Shown here: positions 50,397 through 60,219 of the stretch, piece by piece | Position numbering within the stretch: position 1 is the stretch's first letter | How the letters are laid out: each line of letters opens with the position of its first letter | The notes under the pieces: model-generated | Databases searched by the model: none | Seen by the model: the letters and a program-made list of their open reading frames with translations, nothing else | What the model was told of the DNA's origin: nothing | Assembly (NCBI GenBank): GCA_022457155.1 | Contig: JAJGOT010000214.1 | Location: 642,501-706,500 of the forward strand | DNA from: Cladopsammia gracilis | Lineage: Eukaryota; Cnidaria; Anthozoa; Scleractinia; Dendrophylliidae | Reading direction: 5' to 3' | Length of the DNA: 64,000 bases | Position numbers and translations under genes: made by a program

Positions 50397-53300
50397 GGCA
50401 CTGGGGTAGGACAGGTTGGTGCCTCAGCCTACCACGGGAAATTAGACGCACCCGCCCACCAGAGTCTGGGGTGGCACCTTTGGCAAGTGCCAGCAACCCC
50501 TTCGCCACCCTTGTTGGGGTAACAACAAAGGGTAGGGGGACCCTTCAGTCTTGGTCGACAGCCTCCTAGAGTAAGTGTCTCAATAAAAAACATTGGTGCT
50601 GGTTGCACCTTAAAAGTACCATCCTCACAATGAGTGAAAATGATAGATGATGATTCATCCGTGAACGGCGTGAATGGGAGTGGAACTGAGAAAACCGGTG
50701 AAACTGCCTCGCCCGGCAGGTGTCCCACTATATGGCAGGGTGGGCCCGGTCATTATCCAGATACTGCCAGGATGAAGTGGAGCAGAGATATGAACATTGC
50801 TGTGATGGAGTGCTACTATCTAAGTAAACCAGTTGATGAAAGTGGCAGACCAATTAGAGGATATAGACAGAGAATGCATGCTGTCTGGAAGGAAAGGGGT
50901 CTACCAAAGATAACAAAGCAGAGACTTTGTGATCAGGCTAGAGCAATCAGAAAGAATGAGTGGTTTACTTACATCGAATTGGATGAAATAATAATAAGAA
51001 TTATTACAGTGGATGAAGAAATAGAGGAACAGGATGCCACCGGTATAGATACAGAGCCTGAATTGACTGATGAACCAAATACAGATGCCAATGTACATAT
51101 TACAGACAATGATAGGAGGAATGAAGAGGAGAGGCAAATGATAAAGGACATATTGGAAATTATGAGAAGCGGACAAGTGGCGAATGGTGCTGGTTGTAAA
51201 AGAGTTGACAGGAATGCCCTGGCAGAATGGACAAAGAAGGTAAATAGAGTAGCGTCAGATATACAAACTACCAATATCACTGACACCAACAAATTGATTA
51301 ATGCTACTGCGATCTACATAGCAAGACAAGTTGGGCTTAAAATGAGTAGTGGCAAGGGTAAAGGGAGCAAAGAACCTAGGTGGTAAAGGAGAATCAAAGA
51401 CTCTATTGAAGAATTACGGAGGAATGTTGACATCTTGGAGAGGTCTAAACAAGGGAAACTTAAAAGGAAGGAGAAATATGCCAAGTTGGAGAGGAAGTAT
51501 AACATCAAACAGAAAGGAGAAAAGGTTGTAATTGAAGAACTCAAGCAAAGACTGCAAGCTAAATCCGCAAAGTTAAAAAGGTACGATCAAAGGATTCATC
51601 GCCATCAAGTCAACAGATTGTTCCAGCAAGACCAAAAGAGGGTGTATCAACAAATGAATGGAACAGCTAGTGATTTCAATGTAGATAGACCTGATGCTGA
51701 GGAAAGTCAACAGTTTTGGAGAAACATATGGGGAAAGGAAGTTTTACATAATGAAAATGCAGAATGGTTAAAAGAGCTTAAAAAAGAAAGTCTAGGAAGC
51801 TAGACAGGAGGACATTGCTATAACAGCTGAAATGGTGACAGCAAGGTCGAAAAAGATCCCTAATTGGAAAACACCTGGTCCTGATGGTGTCCAAGGCTTC
51901 TGGATCAGGAAACTGACAGCATTACATGAACGAATGGCAGACCACATGAATGACATGATAAACAACAGGGCCGCTATACCTGCATGGATGACAACTGGAA
52001 GGACTGTGCTGTGTCAGAAAGACCGTGAGAGGGGTAGTGCTGTTGACAACTATCGACCCATATCCTGTCTACCACTCGCCTGGAAACTAATGACAGGGAT
52101 CATAGCTGATATTATGTATGAGTTCTTTGAAGAAAATGATGTCCTACCTGTGGAACAGAAGGGGTGTAGGAGAAAAAGCAGGGGTACCAAAGATCAGCTG
52201 CTGATTGATAAGATGGTCCTGACTGATTGCAAAAGAAAGTATAAGAATCTGGCTATGGCGTGGGTAGACTACAAGAAAGCCTACGATATGGTGCCGCACT
52301 TTTGGATTATTGAAAGCTTAAAAATGACACAGGTAGCGAAAAAAATAGTTCCTTCCCTCAGAAATCCATGTCAAACTGGAGGACAGAACTGACATCTTGT
52401 GGGGAGACACTTGGTTCAGTCGATGTTAGACGGGGTACTTTTCAAGGGGACAGTCTGTCCCCCCTTATCTTCACTGTTTGCATGGTACCTTTGACTAAGA
52501 TCCTACGAAATGTTAAAGCTGGATATAGCCTAGGAGATGCTAAAATAAATCACCTGTTCTTCATGGACGACTTGAAGGTTTACGGCAAGAACAAATCAGA
52601 GATTGAAAGCCTTGTATCGACAGTACAGTTGATTAGCCAGGACATAAGGATGGAATTTGGGATAAAGAAATGTGGTGTTGTGGTGCTGAAGCGGGGGAAG
52701 TTGTGTAAAAGTGAGGGCATTAAGTTGATAAATGAGCAGATGATAAAGGAGGTCGATGACGAGGGCTACAAGTATCTGGGTATCCTTGAGTTGGACAAGT
52801 TCAAGGAAAGGGAAATGAAGGTATCTTCCGATCAGAGTATTTAAGGCGGTTCAAACTTGTCATGAAATCTCAACTCAATGGCAAAAATAAGATCAAAGCA
52901 GCAAACACTTGGGCTGTGTCGCTCATGAGGTATGGGGCAGGAATGATCAAATGGAGTAAGAAAGAACTACAAGAAATGGACAGGAAGTCAAGGAAAATCA
53001 TGACAATGAATAAAGAGCAACACCCAAGAAGTAATGTTGCCAGAATATATGTACCAAGAACGAAAGGGGGAAGAGGCCTGATCAGTTGCGAGAGCTGCGT
53101 GAGAAGAGAAGAGAATAACTTGAGCTGGTATGTGAGAAATAGTGAAGAGGTATTTATTAAGAAAGTTGGAGATAGCAGTGTAGTCAACATATCCGAGGCT
53201 GTGGACCCAAAGGAATACAAAGTTAATGAAGCAAAGGAGACGAGAGTGAATGGAAGCAGAAAAGAATGCATGGGCAGTATGTGAGAGAAAAAGAAGGCAT

Positions 53301-54120
53301 CGACTGGGATAGAACTTGGCAGTGGATTGCAAGAGGAGACTTAAAAAGATGTACTGAAGCCTTGATATGCAGTGCCCAGGAACAGGCTTTGAGAACAAAT
53401 TATATCAGTCACCATATTGATCACACAGCAGAATCTCCATTGTGCAGAATGTGTGAAAGCAAGGGAGAAACGGTGGCCCATTTGGTTAGTGAGTGTAGTA
53501 AGCTGGCGCAGTCAGAATATAAAGGAAGGCACGATAACGTAGCACGGTATATTCACTGGCAACTTTGTGGCAAATGTGGATTTGAAAGAGCTAACAGCTG
53601 GTACGAACAGAAACCTGAGGGAGTGACGGAAAGTGAAAACTTCAAGATACTATGGGATTTCACAGTCCAGTGTGATCGGAAAATTGAAGCAAGAAGACCA
53701 GACATTGTCTTCATTGATAAGAAAGAGAGAGAGGTGATCATAATTGATGTTGCCATCCCAGGTGATGACAGGATGAAAGATAAGGAGCTCGAGAAGATAG
53801 AGAAATACCAACTATTGAAAGATGAAGTGGCAAAACTCTGGCACATGCGGAAAGTCACTGTCGTCCCAGTTGTTATCGGGGCACTTGGTGCCATTTCAGT
53901 CAACTGTGAAAAGTACATGAAGCAAATTGGTGTAACTATAAGAATGGAAACTATTCAGAAAACAGCATTGTTGGGTACAGCAAAGATCCTGAGAAAGGTG
54001 CTGTCTTTGTAAGAGGAAAGAAAGTAAAGTCCTGGAACCCATGGTGACATGTTGGAACCCGCTTCCAGGGAATATTAACAAGACAGAACATCGTGCCTGA
54101 GCCTTAAAAGGAATAAACAC
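50396..54120 (+). mobile_element. R4/Dong-like REL-endonuclease LINE, near full length, broken
   Basis: A 3.7-kb single-ORF LINE flanked by TAA tracts. After a 240-base GC-rich 5' UTR the frame starts near 50640. Blocks in order: KWSRDMNIAVMECYY and QRLCDQARAIRKNEW (Myb/HTH-like DNA-binding, 50770-50965); a Lys/Arg-rich coiled part (51390-51620); reverse transcriptase with [13 protein letters not shown] (51861-51902), [27 protein letters not shown] and FMDD (52560-52571); a CX2CX8HX4C knuckle (53443-53496); endonuclease RPD (53695-53703) and Asp (53746-53748); a conserved end LLGTAKILRKVLSL, stop 54010-54012. The frame is broken by a stop at 51384 and frame changes near 51795, 52360, 52820 and 53275, so it is dead. 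R4-clade Dong inserts in TAA repeats, which fits. Confidence 0.88.
50640..54012 (+). pseudogene. LINE polyprotein (RT + restriction-like endonuclease), four frame changes and one stop
   Basis: Readable segments: about 50640-51386, 51387-51795 (same frame after the TAA at 51384-51386), 51796-52360, 52361-52820, 52825-53275 and 53276-54012. The active protein would bind DNA, nick the target with its C-terminal nuclease and reverse-transcribe its own RNA. Catalytic residues (FMDD, RPD...D) are still present, so decay is recent compared with a fully eroded copy. Confidence 0.8.

Positions 54121-54180
<60 letters not shown>
54121..54180. repeat. (AAT)n tract after the long LINE
   Basis: About 20 units directly follow GGAATAAACAC at the LINE 3' end. 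Confidence 0.95.
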
Positions 54181-54184
<4 letters not shown>

Positions 54185-54189
54185 TAACA

Positions 54190-54700
54190 ACAATTTTTTT
54201 TTAAAAATGGAACAAGATGTTTATTAACAATTAAAATAACTATTTACAATACATTAAAATTCTAATTACGATAAGATATGTACATTTGAAATAGTATAAT
54301 AAAAGACTCGTCAACATTACATTTTTAAAATAATAATACTAATAATTTTTTTTAATAAAGTTCAAGCAAATAGATATTCAAAAATATATAATTTAAAAAA
54401 CTAATGGAGTAAAACAAAAACAAAATATTAACTATACGTAATTAAAATATATTTATATACATATCGATTAAAAAACGTACTCAATTCTTTTCACAAGGTC
54501 AAAAATAATAATTTAAAAATAAATAAACTAATTAATATTTCCTTCGGCAGTCTCTATCGCTATATCTACACTTCTAAAGTCCCAAGACTCTCTCTTAACA
54601 GTCCGTGACCCTCTCAGACAAATCAGTGCGGATCTTAGAAGTGCAAAAGATATTCTTGCACGGATCCATGAAATTGTTTTCGCATAATCTTCTCCCAATA
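54190..54700 (-). mobile_element. Retroelement 3' end, opposite orientation
   Basis: The - strand frame from about 54692 to 54528 encodes [20 protein letters not shown] and [17 protein letters not shown], resembling the C-terminus of a cnidarian retroelement polyprotein I cannot name. An AT-rich 3' UTR of about 330 bases follows with AATAAA (complement of 54220-54225) and an A-rich end at about 54194-54202. TAA units flank both sides (54121-54180, 54699-54715), so it lies in the same microsatellite chain. Confidence 0.5.
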
Positions 54701-54719
54701 ATAATAATAATAACGACTT

Positions 54720-57276
54720 TATTAACGTGTCAGTCAAAATCTAGCCGAGGGGATTCCACACTGCTAATAGGGGACACCTAACTATCTAAAATATAATCCA
54801 AAAAATACAAAAACCAATCAATAAAAATTTGAGACCAGAATCTACTAAGACAAAAATTAAAAACTACCATTGATAACTCACTAACATAAACACCACAAAA
54901 CTCTATGCTTCTCAGGATAGCTTATTTAGCCAATATCCCATTTTATGGTTTTATACACAGAGGTTAGAGTTTAAAACGTTCCCTGTATTTTGATTTGGGT
55001 TAGCGTGTTAATTGTTGCCGACAGCTAAATACGCCGATCGACGACGAAGAAAAAATACTTCAACCCTGACCAACGGTATTACATCGATATGCACGAGCTC
55101 AAACATCAGCCAATACGAAAGCACTCTTGTCAGGGCCGCGTTTATTTTTGATTTGTAGTGTTGGATTTTAGTGAAGCAGCCTTAAGAAGGTCCTTGAAAT
55201 GACCGAGTTCTTCAGTTGTGGGTAGATCAAGTTCGCATGATTGGTATGATTAAATTCGTGTCGGTTCTTTCTTAATGGTAAATACTAATTCCTTTTTATT
55301 AAAACTATCGTGCCAAAGATAGAAATAACAAAGACCTAATTTTGTTTTTCTGAAAGAATATTGTGCTCAAGTTACGAAGATTAATATAGAAAGGTTGAAA
55401 AATAATCTTTCTTTAGTGCTTTGATATGGTAGCGCATCCTGTTTGAGATAGATCGGTATTGAGTGTTTTTTTGAATGTTACCACTTAAGGCCGATGGCCC
55501 GATCTACAACTGTTATCACAATTTTGATTCAGTTGAAAATAGAGCGACTATTTTACTCACAATTGACGTCATTCAAGATTACGTCGAATAACATTTAACT
55601 TTACTTTCTTTTCTTGACGCCGACCAGACTGGGTACAAAATAACAAAACCTTAATATATCTCACTTTTTACGTAAACTTCGCCATTAAATAAGTCGAGGA
55701 TTTTGCTTTGATAGGACGCATAACTATGCATTTATCAAGATATAATCTTTTTGGTCTAATTGTGGAGACACGAACGCGAGTTATTCACACATAAAGCTTT
55801 TAATAGCACTATCCAATGGAATGCGTGTAAAAACAACCAAGTCATGCTAAGAAACGTGCTATATTGAACATGGCTGCACCCTGGCGTTCCTGCGATTGCG
55901 TGCACTCGTTTGTTTTGATTGTTATTCGTTTCCCATCTTGAAAGCACGCAACTCAAGGTAAATCCTGCGCACGTTAAAAATGCTGCTCGACAGTGATAAT
56001 AAACGGATAACTCTTCTATTCAAGGAAATTAAACTTAAGCTTCCAACAATTAAAAGACTTGTATTGTTCAATAAACCCTTTTTATGTCCTTAACCAAAAA
56101 CACTGCATTTCTAAAGCTACGTAACTGAGCGTGACGATATTACTCAACTTGCCAAGCACTGGCAAAAGATTATCACTTAATCACAATTAGGGTCAAGAAC
56201 TACTTAACAATGTACTGCAAATAGGTGCTACAATCGCTTCAGTACGTGCACTGAAACCTTACACTGGGCATTTTCTTCAAGGGAATTATTTCTATCAATG
56301 GTATAACCTATTGCTACCTTGGCAACCAAGAACCTTGGCAACCAAGACTTCACTTTTGTCAATTAGATTAATTTTTCACTGCCAAAGCGCAAAGGTTCTT
56401 AAGTGGATAATACCAGATTTTATTTTGCAAAATGACGAGAAAGTCATATGAAAGTACAGCTCAACAGCATTCAACTAATTTCATCCAAAATCAAAAGCTA
56501 GAAGAAACTTGTACGGCGCCTTTGACAGCTTCATGAACAATACCACAGTCGCACAGACCAACAAGGAATTGAGAAGTTGAACAAGGCAGCCCAGTAGATC
56601 TCATTTGAATATTCACGCTAAAAGATTGCATCATTCCCAATTATCTTTTCTCGGCGAACGCTTATTTCAAACGCCACCGTGTCCATTTTTAATCCATCAA
56701 GAAACATGCGTTAATAGGAAACAACACGTTTTTGGTTTTTGGTTTTTTAGCAGTTAATCAACCTCGGTCGAAAAAGCACTTCTCTCAACTAATTCTTTTT
56801 CTTTGCTTTCGACGGGGAGAGGTTGATGTGAATTGGTTATACTGAGAGGGGTGGGGTGGTGGGTTTCAACGGGAGGCGCTTTAACAAGGAGCAGGGCTTA
56901 ATCGAAGGAGGCGATGCTCAGTTCGACTACCCGGGGTTGGGGTACTCATCGAACGTTTTTGTGTGGGTGTGCGGTCCCAAAATATACCATTTTTCCTTTC
57001 CATTTCAGACCTGTCCCCCGCCGAGAAATCGAGACCTGACCCCTAAATCAATACCCATTTTCTGACCATATTGACTCAAAAAACCACACCGGTTTAGGCC
57101 GCACACACTTTTTTCCCGAAGTCTGAGTTACTTGTTACTTGATGGTTTAAAACGTGCATGTGTGACCAGTTGCAATCTTCTCGCGCTCCCTCCACTTATA
57201 AAATTAAGAAGAGAACGTTCTGGCTTTATGTGATTCTGTTAGGATTACGTAACGGAATGATAATTGATAAGGATGT
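54720..57276. other. Intergenic, repeat remnants only
   Basis: A diverged copy of the 13.5-kb tandem unit lies at about 56455-56640. A segment at about 56870-57110 (GGGCTTAATCGAAGGAGGCG, CTACCCGGGGTTGGGGTACT) looks like dispersed repeat sequence. No gene supported. Confidence 0.45.
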
Positions 57277-57278
57277 TA

Positions 57279-57894
57279 CAGTGGAACCCCGCCTAAGACC
57301 AACCCGTCATGGCGGCAACGACTTCCTTTAATTTAGAAAGCCCAATGCGACAACTCGATATGCATGGGATGTACGTGTGAACGAAACGGAAAGTTGATTG
57401 CAAACTCTATGATTCACATTATTAGACAACTAGCATTTTGCTCTCTGATTGGTACAAGTGTTTTACAAGTTGACTGATAAGAATTAGTTACAGTCAACTC
57501 TTTCAAAGCCGACACCCCTGTAAGGCGGACATGAGTGGTTTGCTATTTCTGGCCGAATTTCACTTGCTCGTCTGTAACTAAACTCTCCATAAGGCGGACA
57601 CCTCTCTAAGGTGGGCATCAGTGATTGACTGGTTCTGGCCGAATCTCAATTGTTCGTCTGTAACTAAACTCTCCATAAGGCGGACACCTCTCTAAGGTGC
57701 ACATCAGTGATTGACTGGTTCTGGCCGAATTTCACTTGTTCGTCTGTAACTAAACTCTCTACAACGCGGACACCTCTCTAAGGTGGACAGCTAAAGCTGG
57801 TCCTGAGGGTGTACAGCTTAGAGAGAGTTGTTCACTGTAATTCCACCCCACCCTGTGATTACGACCACCCCGTTAATACGGCCGGGTTCCACTG
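57279..57894. mobile_element. TA-flanked MITE, outer element
   Basis: TA at 57277-57278 and 57895-57896 borders CAGTGGAACCC at one end and GGGTTCCACTG at the other, an 11-bp perfect inverted repeat. This is typical of Tc1/mariner-pogo elements. A second TA-flanked element sits inside it. Confidence 0.75.
57491..57837. mobile_element. TA-flanked MITE, inner element with minisatellite
   Basis: TA at 57489-57490 and 57838-57839 borders CAGTCAACTCT / AGAGTTGTTCACTG (imperfect inverted ends). Inside are about three units of about 83 bp with CGTCTGTAACTAAACTCTCC and AAGGCGGACACCTCTCTAAG, the complement of the 46.4-47.7-kb minisatellite family. A lone TA-CAGTCAACTCTC end also occurs at 6399-6412. 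Confidence 0.7.
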
Positions 57895-58471
57895 TACCAT
57901 AACTGTATGACTCTTAGAATATCTATTTTTATTATTTTATTTTGTTATGATGTCCTTGCTGACACGTGTAGGTATTGTTATAACGTTTGTCTATAAAAAA
58001 AAGTAACAGTGAACAGATGGAGGGGCTAAGGTTTAAATCCTCCTGTTATTCTTAAGCTACAAATAGCTTGCCAAAAATGGCAACGGAAGAAGTTATTTTG
58101 AATTTAAGCAAGGTATAAAATGAGGGCAGAAAATAACCGGCTTACTGTCGGTGTCAGATAGCAAGTAAATATAGAAAAGAGCAATCTCTGACAGCTGTTT
58201 AACATGGTTTAAGATAATCGCCTCTATTCGATAGCTGATAAATAAAGTAACTTTCGAAATTAGTAGCCGTTTGTTATCGTTGCTTTCGGTGGCTTCAACT
58301 GCACCTTAAAAAAATCGTGACAAAAGTAAAGTTGTAAGCACAAATTGTAATATACATACTGAAAAGGAACGGTATACATGTAACAATAGGTAATTTTCCT
58401 CCAATAACAATTCGAAGAGATAAAACTTTGCCCAGGAAATTTTTCTTTGCAAGGCATTTATCAAACCTTGT

Positions 58472-58995
58472 AAAATTCATTAATAATTCATAAGGGTACC
58501 AACAAAAAGAAATGAGCCATTCCAATCACATGGTTAACCTGTAATCCAGGTACAACTCAGTACCTTATATGTAAATTAGATGCAACCACTAGTGAGTTGT
58601 TTCTGAAATGTGAATTTCACAAGTTGTTTACTACATTCGCGTCCGTGTTGTATCGGCACTATACATTCACTCGGCTGCGCCTCGTGATTGTATGTAATGT
58701 TTACTACATGAGTGGGAGTGTTGTATCGGCCTATACAATCACGAGCCGAAGGCGAGTGAATGTATAGTGCCGATACAACACGGACGCGAATGTGGTAAAC
58801 AACTTGTGAAATTCACATTCACATGTAAATTACATACAACCACTCGTGAGTTGTACCTGGAATGCAAATTAGACACAACCACTCGTGAGTTGTATCAAGA
58901 TTGTATCGGCCTATGCAGGGTAATCATGTGATTGGAATGGCTCATTTCTATTTGTTAGTACCCGTATGAATTATTAATAAATTTTACATAGGCCG
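58472..58995. mobile_element. Foldback element with nested inverted repeats
   Basis: Outer inverted segments (about 58472-58545 and 58925-58992) share CATTCCAATCACATG and AATTCATTAATAATTCATA-like blocks. Inner arms (about 58607-58693 and 58731-58822, near perfect) share GTGTTGTATCGGCACTATAC. A third, single block repeats ACCACTCGTGAGTTGT. Non-coding. Confidence 0.7.
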
Positions 58996-59499
58996 ATACA
59001 ATCGAGATACAACACTCCCTCTCATGTAGTAAACATTACTTGTTATACTCTCGTGTACTCTTGGTACAAAGCATGTGTATTCTTTTCTCCACTATCGTTC
59101 TAGAGAAAGTCTTTAAGTTCAACGGATAGCTAGTGGAGGGTCGTTACTTTTGGGGCTATGTCACTATTTTTCAGTTTTACTTTAAAAGACAAAAGACATT
59201 TTAAGATCAGTGGAAACCCAAAAGTATTGTCCAGATTTGTTTTAAATTATTCTGCAAAAAGGTTGAGACACTTTCCAAAAAATGTTCATTCCGTCTAAAA
59301 GCGACCGCGGAACACAAATCAAATCAATGCAATGTGCTGCTGACCCCCTCCCCCATTTCAATGTTGATGACTGTTAGTTTGAATGGCATTTTCAGATCTG
59401 GTACAACATTGATAAGGGGGGAGGGGGTGGGGACTTGTTGAAAACCACGGTATCCTCGAAATACGCACTACAGTACACAATGTCTCAACTATTTTTGCA

Positions 59500-59778
59500 A
59501 TTGCTTGTAGCGCTCTAAGAGTAACAATGCGTATCTTGGGCCGCAGGTCGCCAGGATGAAAATGAATTGTATCATGAAAACATTGGACTACTTTTCCAAG
59601 TTTGATGCCTTGTGTCTCGGAAAACTCTCTAAACTCTGATTATGGTTTCTTCTCTCTTAAAAAAGCTCGCGTAATATCTTCGTCTTGGTGTTCTGTAAGC
59701 ATTTTGCGGTATTTACGATTTAATTTGGGGCCGTTTTGACCTCAAAACGTAAAATTCCCTGTGACATAGCTCCTTTAA
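59500..59778 (+). mobile_element. MITE, TTAAAGGGGCATTGTC family, copy 3
   Basis: Shares CAGGATG(G/A)AAATG, AACTCTGATTATGGTTT and a TTCTCTC region with the 17.0-kb copy. The end GACATAGCTCCTTTAA is the inverted counterpart of the TTAAAGGGGC start. The left end is uncertain. Confidence 0.5.
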
Positions 59779-59944
59779 GTCAGAAAGTTCTATTTGCTAT
59801 ACACATTTTACCTTATGCCAGCTGGCACATAACGAAGACAACACATGTACATTTTTTTCGCCTTTCTATTTTATCATGAATTCCAGAAGCCCCCGATTTC
59901 TGAAACTTATTACTTAAATAAAACGTCGTTGAGATATTCAATAA

Positions 59945-60215
59945 ATAAAAATAAGTACCAATTTTTCAAGAGGGTGGCACCAAGCTAACTCTAGGTTAAT
60001 TAGGGTGGCCCTCTAAAAATTCCTGCTCGAACTAGAATTTAGAAATGTTAGTTTTTGAGGAGGGAGAAACAACCGGAGAACCCGGAGAAAAAAACCCTTG
60101 GAGAAAAATCCCTTGGAGCAAGGATGAGAAATAACAACAAACTCAAAATGAACCCGGGCCACATTGGTATGAGGCGAGCGCTCTCACCACTGCGCCATCC
60201 CTGCTCCCTGCAAAA
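59945..60215 (-). mobile_element. tRNA-derived SINE, B box region partly deleted
   Basis: On the - strand: GCAGGGATGGCGCAGTGGTG with A box TGGCGCAGTGG (complement of 60187-60197), then CCCGGGTTCATTTTG (60144-60158), where an intact B box would read GGTTCGANNCC. The body continues CTCCGGGTTCTCCGG and AACATTTCTAAATTC and ends in an AT-rich tail near 59945. I recognise this head and body as a common cnidarian SINE; exact borders are approximate. Confidence 0.6.
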
Positions 60216-60219
60216 AAGC

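Noticed and set aside
50014..50522. Open frames encoding runs of Ile, Asn, Tyr or Leu
   Set aside because: They are translations of (AAT)n tracts and have no independent support.
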